A stretch of 48,865 bases of DNA from a virus: IMG/VR virus record IMGVR_UViG_3300017960_000507, positions 1 to 48,865 of that record, one strand, 5' to 3'. The notes below the pieces were generated by a model. It searched no databases. It saw nothing but the letters and a program-made list of their open reading frames with translations, and had not been told where the DNA came from. Below are positions 29,795 to 37,225 of the stretch, in pieces. How positions within the stretch are numbered: position 1 is the stretch's first letter; each line of letters opens with the position of its first letter. The position numbers were made by a program, and so were the translations under genes.

Positions 29795-30375
29795 ATTCGG
29801 GGAAAGCCCTTCTTGTCATTATTGTCTTAATCGTTCTTATGGCGCTTGCTCAGATAGTTAATATTATTGCAGAATATGCTGCAAAACAAGAAAGAAAGAA
29901 GCTTGGGTGGAAACCAGTTGAAACAGTTTCTGCTGAAGAAGTCAAGAAAATCAAAAAGGAAGCCAAAGAGGAATTCAAAAAGTCTCGGGGGAAAATTATC
30001 GAACCGGACCTTTCCGTTTTGAGCGTTTTGGATTTCAAGACAATTACAAGCGCCAAAGGGAATAGCGCAGGCATAGTAGAGACCGCTGTTGGTAAACAAC
30101 TGGATGGAACGTTTGTTCTTTTCGACGTTGAAGATAGGAACGGGAAATACAAGCTCAACATTGATTCTGTGGAAGTGTTGCCCAACTTGAATCTGTCTGT
30201 CTGGAGCGTTTTTGTTCAGGATAAAACTGTAGCTTTGAGCCTCAAACGCGGAGACAAAGTACGCGTAAGGGGAAAAATAGCGGCTGCGAAATTTAACTTA
30301 TTGACTTATGGTACAAATTTATCCGTTGAGCTTGAAGGCGTCAAAGTTGAAAAGGTTAAGTTTGATGCTGAGTAA
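29791..30375 (+). CDS. Membrane-anchored protein with OB-like domain
   Basis: 194 residues. A hydrophobic helix at about 6-25 (L-L-V-I-I-V-L-I-V-L-M-A-L-A) is followed by a basic helix and a 110-residue strand-rich domain ending in R-G-D-K-V-R-V-R-G-K-I, which resembles the OB-fold of tRNA_anti-like proteins. The orientation and ligand are unknown. Its tail F-D-A-E gives the standard 11-base junction with the next LEH gene. Confidence 0.78.
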   Translation: MNSGKALLVIIVLIVLMALAQIVNIIAEYAAKQERKKLGWKPVETVSAEEVKKIKKEAKEEFKKSRGKIIEPDLSVLSVLDFKTITSAKGNSAGIVETAVGKQLDGTFVLFDVEDRNGKYKLNIDSVEVLPNLNLSVWSVFVQDKTVALSLKRGDKVRVRGKIAAAKFNLLTYGTNLSVELEGVKVEKVKFDAE

Positions 30376-30667
30376 ACGTGTTTGTAAATCATGTATGGAC
30401 AGAAGAAAATTCATCGTTGATTGGAATAGCGATAGCGAGAAGTGCTGGCGTAATGAAAAAGCAATTGACGCGCCCTGCGTAACGCATGACGATTATTGGT
30501 CGTACATCGTCAGAGAACAGCTGAGGCAAAAACAGTTTCCGCTTTGGTGTCAATATCGGCTTGAACACATGATGGATTTGCAAGGAGATGAAAATGAAAC
30601 TCGAAAGAAAAATCGTCGCTCATGGGATCAGAAAATTCATGAGCAAGAAGAAGCAAAAGAAGCATAG
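30365..30667 (+). CDS. LEH-family protein with charged C-terminal extension
   Basis: 100 residues: Cys7/Cys10, Cys27, Cys38, and W-C-Q-Y-R-L-E-H at 61-68, then M-M-D-L-Q and 27 highly charged residues. That extension overlaps the next gene by 74 bases and may be functionless. Gln replaces the Pro after the last Cys. Confidence 0.85.
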   Translation: MLSKRVCKSCMDRRKFIVDWNSDSEKCWRNEKAIDAPCVTHDDYWSYIVREQLRQKQFPLWCQYRLEHMMDLQGDENETRKKNRRSWDQKIHEQEEAKEA

Positions 30668-30812
30668 CAAATGTCCTGAGTGCGGAAGTAAGGATTGCGG
30701 TTTTACTGTTCACGAAGATGATATTGATTTCTTTTGTACAGAATGTAGTTGTAGATGGAACGTTTCTCCCGAAAAGACAAAGGCAAAACGATCAAGGAAG
30801 CAAAGTGCTTAG
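30594..30812 (+). CDS. Small basic zinc-ribbon protein
   Basis: 72 residues. A basic helix precedes a zinc ribbon with C-P-E-C-G at 27-31, Cys35, C-T-E-C-S-C at 48-53. ATG 30594 has AAGGAG 6 bases upstream and is preferred over ATG 30588. The layout is like that of short transcription-factor zinc ribbons, but the role is unproven. Confidence 0.78.
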   Translation: MKLERKIVAHGIRKFMSKKKQKKHSKCPECGSKDCGFTVHEDDIDFFCTECSCRWNVSPEKTKAKRSRKQSA

Positions 30813-30999
30813 CAGAAAAGTCTGTATCAAATGTAAGCATTATTGCGGGTTTTCCAAAGGCAAGGGCGTCTTGTGTCATGCCGCATTTACAAGGCTTTGG
30901 GGTTCTGCTCGGTTTTTAGACGAACCGCCAGAGGAATGTCGCTTTGGTTTGGAACATCTTATTGAAACTCAGAACAACAAGGAGTACGACCAATTTTAA
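30805..30999 (+). CDS. LEH-family protein with GTG start
   Basis: 64 residues: Cys7/Cys10, Cys14, Cys24, and E-C-R-F-G-L-E-H at 44-51 with Arg after the last Cys. GTG 30805 gives M-L-S-R-K-V-C and AAGGAAG precedes it. The tail L-I-E-T-Q runs on through N-N-K-E-Y-D-Q-F into the start of the next gene. Confidence 0.86.
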   Translation: MLSRKVCIKCKHYCGFSKGKGVLCHAAFTRLWGSARFLDEPPEECRFGLEHLIETQNNKEYDQF

Positions 31000-31229
31000 G
31001 CAAAGAAATTTGTATTCATTGCCATGGTACTTATATTCAAAGAAAGTGCAATGAAGAGCATAAAGCGTGCGGTCCGGGAACTCATGATTGGAAGGAATCA
31101 GATGAGGAAAAATGGATTGACCCCGAGTGGCATCACGTTACTTGCTGGGGCGGTTCAACAGGCGTTGAGGAACCACCGCCAGAATGGTGCCCTTTTCATC
31201 TTGAGCATTTAATGAAGGAACAACAATGA
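30993..31229 (+). CDS. LEH-family protein with apparent ATT start
   Basis: 78 residues if ATT 30993 is the start: I-L-S-K-E-I-C-I-H-C, extra Cys19 and Cys26, Cys51 and W-C-P-F-H-L-E-H at 65-72. The frame opens at 30966 and has no ATG, GTG or TTG before the knuckle. GGAG lies 8 bases before the ATT. All family features are intact, so it is probably translated from this rare codon. The overlaps are 7 bases upstream and ATGA downstream. Confidence 0.78.
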   Translation: MLSKEICIHCHGTYIQRKCNEEHKACGPGTHDWKESDEEKWIDPEWHHVTCWGGSTGVEEPPPEWCPFHLEHLMKEQQ

Positions 31230-31912
31230 GTAATATCACATCCAACAATACTGCGATCATTGCTCAGAACAAAACCAATTTGCTCATGCGGTGCCCCAAT
31301 TTGATAGAAGATAGCGCAATTGCTTTGGATGAACTTCAAACCATTCTTAAAACTGACTTGACAAAATATACATTCGTTGATTTCTGCTTGCTCGAAGATA
31401 CTGGTGAACGTTTTGTTTGGAAAACTGAGTTTCAGTCTTTTGGAATTTCAAAGCAATGGATTGATGACCATTTCCCGAGCGATAAATTCCCACCGTGGAG
31501 TTATTCAAAAATTTGGAACCCAAAAACGTTTTACGGAACACAATTCAAAGTTGAAGGAAAAGAGCACGACGGTTCTTTTGTCTGGTGGCCTTTGACCGGA
31601 GTTCACAACCCATCAGACAAAACGGAAGCGCACAACGCCGTTGCGCCAGACGGTTGGAACTTTTCGGGTTGTGTTGACTATCTAATTGAGTTGTTTCAAA
31701 ACAAGAAAAAGACGGCTGTCGCTTTTCATTGCATGTCTGGTGCTGATAGAACTGGCGCGTTACACGCTGGATATTTGATGAAGACAGAAAGTTTGAACGT
31801 AACGGATGCCGTTAAGAAGGCGACGAGTTATGTCAGAATTGGCGCGCCCAGTGTAGATTATATTAACTTGCTTACGGTTTATGAACGCTGGCTTGCTGGG
31901 AGTTCAAAATGA
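31226..31912 (+). CDS. Tyrosine/dual-specificity phosphatase-like protein
   Basis: 228 residues. The Cys-based phosphatase signature H-C-x5-R is present: H168, C169 and R175 in A-F-H-C-M-S-G-A-D-R-T-G. A possible acidic loop is harder to assign. The protein could act on phosphoproteins or phosphorylated small molecules (including phosphoinositide-like or nucleotide targets); the family does not decide. It ends in an ATGA overlap with a coiled-coil protein. Confidence 0.86.
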   Translation: MSNITSNNTAIIAQNKTNLLMRCPNLIEDSAIALDELQTILKTDLTKYTFVDFCLLEDTGERFVWKTEFQSFGISKQWIDDHFPSDKFPPWSYSKIWNPKTFYGTQFKVEGKEHDGSFVWWPLTGVHNPSDKTEAHNAVAPDGWNFSGCVDYLIELFQNKKKTAVAFHCMSGADRTGALHAGYLMKTESLNVTDAVKKATSYVRIGAPSVDYINLLTVYERWLAGSSK

Positions 31913-32232
31913 AACAGCAAGATATAATTGATGAGATTGAAGAGAAGCTTTCCGAACGGGAAAGTCGCATCAAGATGCTCCACAAAGAAATTGGAAAGCT
32001 TGTTGACGAGAATTTGAGGCTCAAACGGCGAATTAAATCTGACGTTGTCGCGTTGCATAACGCTCTTGCTGAAATCAAAAAGTTAAATGAGATGATGGGA
32101 ATTGCGGCAGGTACAACGTCGTCTGGTTGGAACAAGATTGCTGATATTGTAGCCAAGAAAGCAAACTGTCAGCCTATGACGGATATACTCAGGAGTCTTG
32201 CGAGAATTTCCGATAAGAAGGGTTCATGGTAA
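31909..32232 (+). CDS. Coiled-coil protein
   Basis: 107 residues. Residues 3-65 are a continuous heptad-like charged helix (I-E-E-K-L-S-E-R-E-S-R-I-K-M-L). The last 35 residues are Gly/Ala and basic. It is translated together with the phosphatase and the metallopeptidase-like protein. Probably dimeric; role unknown. Confidence 0.77.
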   Translation: MKQQDIIDEIEEKLSERESRIKMLHKEIGKLVDENLRLKRRIKSDVVALHNALAEIKKLNEMMGIAAGTTSSGWNKIADIVAKKANCQPMTDILRSLARISDKKGSW

Positions 32233-32783
32233 GAAAATTACCACATTGGGCTGATTTGGAATTACTAAAGACACATATCGTTGGAACCAATACGTTTTTC
32301 TACAAAAGCGACCTCAAGAAAAAGAAATCAAGATACATTCGTTGCTTTCCTGCTCTTTGGCATAAGCAAATGAGTTGGTTGACATTCCTATACCGAGGAA
32401 AGTTTCAGCTACGAAAGAAAACGCGACTGAATGGATCAGCGGAGCTTGATCCAAGAACGGGGACGATCATTATCATCACGGACGAGGCAAGGATCAAACT
32501 TCATGGAAAGCCTTGGAAGATACGTTCGCTCGTATCAACGTATTTTCATGAGCTTGCTCATCTCGTTCAGACGAATATTCGAGTTGTGACCGGACAGTAT
32601 CCAAAAAAGACGTCGTTTGAAGAAAACTTTCTTTACGAGAGAACGGCTGAACGGCTGGGATATTTTCTCGCTAAACAGCATGCTCCGAATTTGAAATTTC
32701 ACCACGGAGAATTTCGTGGCTACCTTTCGAAGTACGATAAGAATTTCATCCGCGAATGTCTTGCGGGGGAAATGTATTCATGA
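32226..32783 (+). CDS. Zincin-type metallopeptidase-like protein
   Basis: 185 residues. The metal-binding H-E-L-A-H lies at 108-112 in Y-F-H-E-L-A-H-L-V-Q, and a helix with E138, R139 and E142 (Y-E-R-T-A-E-R-L-G) could give the third ligand. This resembles small SprT- or ImmA-like zincins in size. It is the last gene of the block. An anti-repressor or protein-processing role is possible but is inference only. Confidence 0.8.
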   Translation: MVRKLPHWADLELLKTHIVGTNTFFYKSDLKKKKSRYIRCFPALWHKQMSWLTFLYRGKFQLRKKTRLNGSAELDPRTGTIIIITDEARIKLHGKPWKIRSLVSTYFHELAHLVQTNIRVVTGQYPKKTSFEENFLYERTAERLGYFLAKQHAPNLKFHHGEFRGYLSKYDKNFIRECLAGEMYS

Positions 32784-32832
32784 ACATCATGCCTTCCGGC
32801 CTAAATTAAAAGACAAAACCAATTGAATTTCA

Positions 32833-32861
32833 GCAAAATTTGGGCGTCGAAATTGTATAAT
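32833..32861 (+). promoter_or_regulatory. Phage promoter copy 5 (GCAAAA-17-TATAAT)
   Basis: GCAAAA at 32833-32838, 17 bases, TATAAT at 32856-32861, preceded by TTG. It lies in a 107-base non-coding gap. ATG 32891 follows 29 bases later behind GGGAG, so here a normal short leader is made. Confidence 0.75.
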
Positions 32862-32890
32862 TTAACAAGGAAACGTATCGGGAGAACGTG

Positions 32891-33064
32891 ATGCCTGTCT
32901 ACTCAGCAACCAATCAGTTGCGCTGGTTGGTCAAGGATGGAAAGATTGTATTGCAACAGGCTTACGCCATACAAGGAAGATTCATAAAGCAAGAAATCCA
33001 ATGGCGGGACGTTCCTATTGTGGAGGAAAACGATGAAGAGGTTTGCGATGAAAATGGAAAGTGA
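32891..33064 (+). CDS. Small unknown protein before the Nudix gene
   Basis: 57 residues, start supported by GGGAGA 6 bases upstream. The N-terminus has strand-like V-Y-S-A-T-N-Q-L-R-W-L and the C-terminus is acidic with one Cys. It overlaps the Nudix start by 32 bases. The size and position suggest a leader gene that couples translation; no family recognised. Confidence 0.72.
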   Translation: MPVYSATNQLRWLVKDGKIVLQQAYAIQGRFIKQEIQWRDVPIVEENDEEVCDENGK

Positions 33065-33602
33065 AGAAATTATTGGACAAGGCGATCATCTTGTTTTGAA
33101 GCGGTTGAAATATCACGACGGTGAAAAACAGCGGGAGTGGGAAAGCGCTGATAGAAAGAACCAAGTCAAGGCGGTGAACGTCATTTCTCAATTTCAGCCG
33201 TCTGGCCATTACCTTTTGGTACAGCAATTTCGCCCACCTGCTCTTGGAAGTGTGATTGAATTTCCTGCGGGGTTGATCGATAAGGGCGAAACGATTGAAC
33301 AAGCCGCGTTGAGAGAACTCAAAGAGGAAACAGGTTATGAAGGGGTTGTTGACCATGTTTCTCCACCTTCGTTCAGTTCTCCGGGGATGAGCGGAGAGCA
33401 GGTTTATACGACGTTGGTCACAATTGACGAAAAGTTTTATGCGAACCGGAAAGCGCCCAAACAAGACCTTGATCTTGGCGAACGCATTGAGGTTCACATC
33501 GTAATAGACGTAGAAAAGTTTTTGAAAGCAGCCAGAGAGAAAGGCTGTGTATTGAGCGGCAGAATGCTGAGTTACTTTTTGGGGAAAGGTTTCAAGGTAT
33601 GA
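33033..33602 (+). CDS. Nudix hydrolase, ADP-ribose pyrophosphatase type
   Basis: 189 residues. The Nudix box is complete: G-L-I-D-K-G-E-T-I-E-Q-A-A-L then R-E-L-K-E-E-T-G-Y. E-F-P-A-G just before it and Q-Q-F-R-P earlier are hallmarks of the NudF/ADP-ribose pyrophosphatase group. It likely hydrolyses ADP-ribose to AMP and ribose-5-phosphate. ATG 33033 has GGAGG 7 bases upstream. With NADAR elsewhere in the window it could form an ADP-ribose handling route. Confidence 0.9.
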   Translation: MKRFAMKMESEEIIGQGDHLVLKRLKYHDGEKQREWESADRKNQVKAVNVISQFQPSGHYLLVQQFRPPALGSVIEFPAGLIDKGETIEQAALRELKEETGYEGVVDHVSPPSFSSPGMSGEQVYTTLVTIDEKFYANRKAPKQDLDLGERIEVHIVIDVEKFLKAAREKGCVLSGRMLSYFLGKGFKV

Positions 33603-33841
33603 AAGTACAAAGAGAAACTATTGAAAAGGTTTTGATTTTCCTTGAGCTTTTCTGCGTGATCATTCTCGCTATCAGCGCTTTGAAGATTATTTTCTACCTA
33701 TTCATGATTCCAAACAGCCTTGATATGTTGGAAACGACCAGAGCAGAAGCTTTTGCTGAAATCAAAGTACAAGCAATGGTAATGGTTGCGTTTGCTATTG
33801 CTGCAATGTATACACATGGTTCGCGGAAGGATTTGTTGTGA
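33599..33841 (+). CDS. Small membrane protein with two helices
   Basis: 80 residues. Hydrophobic segments lie at about 11-36 (L-I-F-L-E-L-F-C-V-I-I-L-A-I) and 58-70 (M-V-M-V-A-F-A-I-A-A). The connecting loop is polar. The size fits a holin or exclusion protein, but there is no lysis gene nearby. ATGA and GTGA overlaps link it to both neighbours. Confidence 0.78.
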   Translation: MKVQRETIEKVLIFLELFCVIILAISALKIIFYLFMIPNSLDMLETTRAEAFAEIKVQAMVMVAFAIAAMYTHGSRKDLL

Positions 33842-34056
33842 GACAATTGAGCAAAAAGGTTTGCAAAGGTTGCCGCAAACAATATGGCTGGGCGTGGTAT
33901 GAAGACATTGAAAGGGCTTGGAACAAGGAAGGGAAAATAGTTTGTCCTGCGACCTTAAGGCCAGACGACCCTCATGCAAATGATATTTCTGAAGGACCGC
34001 CTGAGTTTTGTCCGTTTGTTCTCGAACACTTGTTGGAATTGCAAGATGTTAAGTAG
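33838..34056 (+). CDS. LEH-family protein with GTG start, opens the dense array
   Basis: 72 residues: Cys9/Cys12, W-A-W, Cys36 followed by Pro, and F-C-P-F-V-L-E-H at 57-64. GTG 33838 (GTGA overlap) adds two residues before L-S-K-K-V-C. From here to 36127 nearly every gene is an LEH member, coupled end to start. Confidence 0.88.
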   Translation: MRQLSKKVCKGCRKQYGWAWYEDIERAWNKEGKIVCPATLRPDDPHANDISEGPPEFCPFVLEHLLELQDVK

Positions 34057-34249
34057 AAAGATTTGCATACAATGTCAAGGGGATGATTGGTTCGACTATG
34101 ACGACATGTGTTGGAGGAAGCATGAAACGGTTCATTGTATGCCCCAAAGGAGAACGCTTGAAAATTATTTTGGAACAAATGTAAAAGGGCCAGCTCCAGA
34201 TTGGTGTCCTTTTGCTCTTGAACATTTGATGGAAGCTCAAAGATGTTAA
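34046..34249 (+). CDS. LEH-family Cys-rich protein
   Basis: 67 residues: Cys7/Cys10, an acidic D-D-W-F-D-Y-D-D stretch, Cys22, Cys31, and W-C-P-F-A-L-E-H at 53-60. The 11-base overlap with the gene above is canonical. Confidence 0.88.
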   Translation: MLSRKICIQCQGDDWFDYDDMCWRKHETVHCMPQRRTLENYFGTNVKGPAPDWCPFALEHLMEAQRC

Positions 34250-34440
34250 GCAAGGAGATTTGTAAAAAGTGCATAAATTCAGAAGACAAATGGGACAAAT
34301 ATGATGAAAAGAATTGGAAGAAATTTTGCGAAGTAATTTGTCTGATAGGCCACGAAGGACGCCCTGATAATATAAGCATAAAAGAGGAACCGCCGGAGAA
34401 TTGTCCTTTTACTTTGGAACATATTATGGAAACGCAATGA
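34243..34440 (+). CDS. LEH-family protein, near-consensus
   Basis: 65 residues: M-L-S-K-E-I-C-K-K-C start, Cys29, Cys33, P-P-E-N-C-P-F-T-L-E-H at 50-60 and I-M-E-T-Q at the very end. It has no extra tail after M-E-T-Q, and the next ATG (ATGA) is the last base step, so it shows the minimal cassette. Confidence 0.89.
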   Translation: MLSKEICKKCINSEDKWDKYDEKNWKKFCEVICLIGHEGRPDNISIKEEPPENCPFTLEHIMETQ

Positions 34441-34721
34441 AACGCTGCTGTGCAACATGTGACATGTTTCCAACTTGCGCTATTGCAAGAAACTATATAA
34501 AACATACTGACTGGACGAGGGTCGGCGGAAGTTGTCTTGAATGGTCAAACAAAGATTTTTTTGAAAGCGCTGAGCGGAATATAGAAATTTGCAAGAAGTG
34601 TGAAGAAACGAAAATGACTTACAATTGCTGGATGCATTGCTACGTTGCTGACTTGGATACTATTCCGCGTGATTGTCCGTTTTTCCTTGAGCAATTTATG
34701 AGTAAGAAAAATGCTGAGTAA
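34437..34721 (+). CDS. Cys-rich leader domain fused to an LEH module
   Basis: 94 residues. Residues 4-36 hold C-C-A-T-C, Cys14 and G-S-C-L-E-W, a C-x2-C...C...C-x-E-W pattern common in small phage and bacterial proteins. The LEH part has Cys52/Cys55, Cys64, Cys68 and D-C-P-F-F-L-E-Q at 79-86. Two separate metal sites are likely. Confidence 0.85.
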   Translation: MKRCCATCDMFPTCAIARNYIKHTDWTRVGGSCLEWSNKDFFESAERNIEICKKCEETKMTYNCWMHCYVADLDTIPRDCPFFLEQFMSKKNAE

Positions 34722-34947
34722 AAAGATATGTCAGAAGTGTTACGAATATTACGATTGGCCTTGGGAAAGCGCACAAAACAATTTGATGGTTCCAAGAGAC
34801 GATGGTCCACCGTGGCGCACAAGTCAAAGAATAATGTGTCTTTCAAGAGAAACGTTGCCACTACATATTGCGCGGACAAACGAGCCGCCACCGGAATGGT
34901 GCCCGTTTTCTTTGGAACATGTTTTGGAAATGCAAGATGGATCATGA
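34711..34947 (+). CDS. LEH-family Cys-rich protein
   Basis: 78 residues: Cys7/Cys10, an aromatic Y-E-Y-Y-D-W-P-W, Cys43, P-P-P-E-W-C-P-F-S-L-E-H at 59-70. The middle is longer than in its neighbours and contains a D-D-G-P-P-W loop. Confidence 0.88.
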   Translation: MLSKKICQKCYEYYDWPWESAQNNLMVPRDDGPPWRTSQRIMCLSRETLPLHIARTNEPPPEWCPFSLEHVLEMQDGS

Positions 34948-35113
34948 CAAAATTGATAGAAAGATTTGCGGAAGCTGTAAAAATGTGTTCAAACTTCATC
35001 GTGGAGGCATGGAAATTGCCATTTCGTGTCCGGTGTTTGAAAAGCATTGTCCATATGCTCTTGAATTGTTGATGCTGAAAGAGAAAAGAGATGCTGAGCA
35101 AAGACATCTGTAA
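34937..35113 (+). CDS. Short LEH-family protein with LEL variant
   Basis: 58 residues: Cys11/Cys14, Cys31 followed by Pro, and H-C-P-Y-A-L-E-L at 37-44. Only six residues separate the last two Cys, the shortest spacing in the array. The His of LEH is replaced by Leu. The tail D-A-E-Q-R-H-L overlaps the next gene by 23 bases. Confidence 0.84.
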   Translation: MDHDKIDRKICGSCKNVFKLHRGGMEIAISCPVFEKHCPYALELLMLKEKRDAEQRHL

Positions 35114-35402
35114 ACGCTGTTACGAACGGCAAGGTTATATTTGGGAAGTGTCGTGGATCAGGGGAGTCAGATTTCCTCGACATCATGATGCTGAAAAATA
35201 TTGGAAGAAAGAGAGTGCGGTCAAGTGTCCGTGTCGCCACAAAGATGACCCAGAAGGATACAAGCCCATTGCAGGGAAATTTAGCATTGAAGGAAATCCA
35301 CCAGAGCATTGCGTTTATGCTATGGAGCATATTATAGCTACAGGGCATTATGACCCCAAGTTGCCAATTGAGAATATACCACCAATGGAAGCAGAATGGT
35401 AA
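35091..35402 (+). CDS. LEH-family protein with MEH variant and long tail
   Basis: 103 residues: Cys7/Cys10, basic aromatic middle, C-P-C at 46-48, H-C-V-Y-A-M-E-H at 73-80. The tail of 23 residues is Pro-rich (I-P-P-M-E) and lacks M-E-T-Q, so translation of the next gene depends on a TAATG junction instead. Confidence 0.85.
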   Translation: MLSKDICKRCYERQGYIWEVSWIRGVRFPRHHDAEKYWKKESAVKCPCRHKDDPEGYKPIAGKFSIEGNPPEHCVYAMEHIIATGHYDPKLPIENIPPMEAEW

Positions 35403-35728
35403 TGTACGACCCTTGGAAACAACACGAGTGTCATTATTGCAAAGAGAAGTTTCACGACCTTCAAAAACATTATGACGAATGCGAAATCAGGCGCAAAGCC
35501 TATTGCGCGGAAGCATGTAAGAATTGTTTTGCGGAAAAGACAGTAATAAAACCGCAAACAAAAGCTACAAAGGAAAGCTTGCTCTTTATACTTATTTGGA
35601 ATCCAATGTTGCTTGGAATCCCTTACGGATGTCCGGCTTGTAATCATTTGACCAATTGGGAACCGCCAAAACATTGCGTGCTTTCAAAACGGTTTGTTCA
35701 AAAGCTTTTGGCTGAGAGAAAGAAATGA
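35402..35728 (+). CDS. Zinc-finger protein with degenerate LEH end
   Basis: 108 residues. A CHYC knuckle at 10-13 followed by H-D-L-Q-K-H and Cys27 fits a C2HC-type finger. Cys39/Cys42, C-P-A-C at 77-80 and P-P-K-H-C-V-L-S-K at 88-96 follow; the last resembles the pre-motif P-P-x-x-C of LEH proteins without the LEH. ATG 35402 is chosen for the TAATG overlap. Confidence 0.78.
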   Translation: MYDPWKQHECHYCKEKFHDLQKHYDECEIRRKAYCAEACKNCFAEKTVIKPQTKATKESLLFILIWNPMLLGIPYGCPACNHLTNWEPPKHCVLSKRFVQKLLAERKK

Positions 35729-35943
35729 CGTATCAAATACCAAAACAAGTTCATCTTGATTTGGACTTGTTGATTTGTTACAGCAAATGTAAGCGCAGTT
35801 TGAAAGTGCGGCCATTTTCAGGAGTGATTTGTGTTGAAGATTCTTCAACTTCTTATTACATGGAATATGATGAGCCGTTTACAAACCCGCCAAAGTGGTG
35901 TCCATTTGTTCTCGAACATTTGTTGAGCAAACAAAATGGATAG
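35725..35943 (+). CDS. LEH-family protein with CxxxC knuckle
   Basis: 72 residues: a 17-residue leader, C-Y-S-K-C at 18-22, Cys36, and P-P-K-W-C-P-F-V-L-E-H at 55-65. The leader has an I-P-K-Q-V-H-L-D-L-D piece instead of M-L-S-K. The tail L-L-S-K-Q-N-G overlaps the next start by 8 bases. Confidence 0.86.
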   Translation: MTYQIPKQVHLDLDLLICYSKCKRSLKVRPFSGVICVEDSSTSYYMEYDEPFTNPPKWCPFVLEHLLSKQNG

Positions 35944-36127
35944 ATGTTATTTTTGCGATTGTGAATCTGAAAAGCAAGTATGCGGTTTTTGGTTATGCCC
36001 GCATTGTGAGAAGAAATACAGCGCGTCATACTTGAGGCGTTTGTATCATGCGCTTTGGCCTTGGAGATTCGATGCTGTTAAGTGTAGCTTCCTTTTGGAA
36101 CACTTGATGGAGACTCAAAATGACTGA
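35936..36127 (+). CDS. LEH-family protein with double knuckle
   Basis: 63 residues: C-Y-F-C-D-C at 4-9, Cys16, C-P-H-C at 21-24, then a 25-residue gap and K-C-S-F-L-L-E-H at 49-56. Ser replaces Pro in the motif. The first 24 residues look like a complete small zinc ribbon. It is the last gene before the MBL-fold hydrolase. Confidence 0.85.
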   Translation: MDRCYFCDCESEKQVCGFWLCPHCEKKYSASYLRRLYHALWPWRFDAVKCSFLLEHLMETQND

Positions 36128-36998
36128 TAGAATGGACGCTACGGACATTGGCATGAAAAGGTTTCCATTGTCTAACAAAGGCGACTTGGACATCTGTTTC
36201 ATAGGCGTGGGAGCTGCTTTTGCAAAGACGATGCACCAAACCAACTTTATCATCGTCAAAGGCAACAGGCATATCCTCGTTGATTTTGGGATGACTGGCC
36301 CTCGGGCGTTGCGAGAATCTGCTTTCCTTGACCCTTCTGACATTGAATTGCTGTTGCCAACTCATTCGCACGCAGACCACGTTGGGGGTATTGAATGTCT
36401 TGCGTTGATGAATCGTTACGTTGGCCGCAGGCATCTGAAGAAGCGCAAGCTACGTATGATTGTCACTGAAGCGTATCAGAACACGCTTTGGGATCAAACG
36501 CTACGCGGTGGTCTTGAGTGGAACGAGATGGATGATAATTCCGGTCAGAAGTTGGACTTCACCGACTTCTTCGACGTCATTCGTCCAACGTGGAAGAAGA
36601 AGCAACCACGCGAGATTTTTGAGGTTGAGATGGACACGGGTCTTGGTACAAAACTCAAGATTGAGCTTTTCCGCACGAAACATATTCCAGAACAATCTGG
36701 CTCGTGGGAAGAGTCATTCATCAGCTACGGGCTGTTTATTGATGACCGCATTTTCATTTCAGGCGATACACGTTTTGACCCGGAACTCGTCGAGATGTAT
36801 GGCGACAGGTCAGAAGCGATGTTTCATGATGTGCAGTTCTTTCCGGGAGCCGTACACGCTCCGTTGGCTGATATCAAAACGTTGCCGGGAAAGTACAAGA
36901 GCAAGATGATGCTCATACATTACGCGGATAATTGGAAAGAACAAGACATCACAGACTTTGCGGGGTTTGCTCGCGAAGGACAAGCTTATAGGTTTTGA
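36120..36998 (+). CDS. MBL-fold hydrolase, RNase Z/Apyc1-like
   Basis: 292 residues. The metallo-beta-lactamase motif H-S-H-A-D-H-V-G-G lies at 82-90; before it are I-G-V-G-A-A-F and N-F-I-I-V with I-L-V-D-F-G. Later I-S-G-D-T-R-F-D and L-I-H-Y-A-D give further ligands. The L-W-D-Q-T-L-R-G-G-L piece resembles, from memory, phage MBL phosphodiesterases of the anti-Pycsar Apyc1 type, which degrade cyclic nucleotides. tRNase Z or another phosphodiesterase are alternatives. ATG 36120 overlaps the LEH gene above by 8 bases. Confidence 0.86.
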   Translation: MTDRMDATDIGMKRFPLSNKGDLDICFIGVGAAFAKTMHQTNFIIVKGNRHILVDFGMTGPRALRESAFLDPSDIELLLPTHSHADHVGGIECLALMNRYVGRRHLKKRKLRMIVTEAYQNTLWDQTLRGGLEWNEMDDNSGQKLDFTDFFDVIRPTWKKKQPREIFEVEMDTGLGTKLKIELFRTKHIPEQSGSWEESFISYGLFIDDRIFISGDTRFDPELVEMYGDRSEAMFHDVQFFPGAVHAPLADIKTLPGKYKSKMMLIHYADNWKEQDITDFAGFAREGQAYRF

Positions 36999-37000
36999 AA

Positions 37001-37225
37001 ATGCTGAGTAAAGAAGTCTGTAAAAGATGTTTCAATGCTGAAAAGGAAATATTGCGACATTGGAACGTCGAATATGACGAATTCAACTGGAAACACGGAA
37101 GCGTCAATTGCCGAGCCGCAATACACCGTTGGATAGGGGATGCAGGAGTCAGTATTCAAGGTAATCCACCGCCTGAATGCCCGTTTCCTTTGGAACATTT
37201 GTTGGATACGCAGGATGCTGAATAA
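37001..37225 (+). CDS. LEH-family Cys-rich protein
   Basis: 74 residues: Cys7/Cys10, R-H-W-N-V-E-Y-D-E-F-N-W-K-H-G middle, Cys37, P-P-P-E-C-P-F-P-L-E-H at 56-66. Pro within the motif (F-P-L) is unusual. It restarts the array two bases after the MBL gene. Confidence 0.88.
   Translation: MLSKEVCKRCFNAEKEILRHWNVEYDEFNWKHGSVNCRAAIHRWIGDAGVSIQGNPPPECPFPLEHLLDTQDAE

Noticed and set aside
31024-31212. A + strand frame with ATG start at 31024
   Set aside because: It lies in another frame inside the ATT-started LEH gene, which has every family feature; this frame has none.
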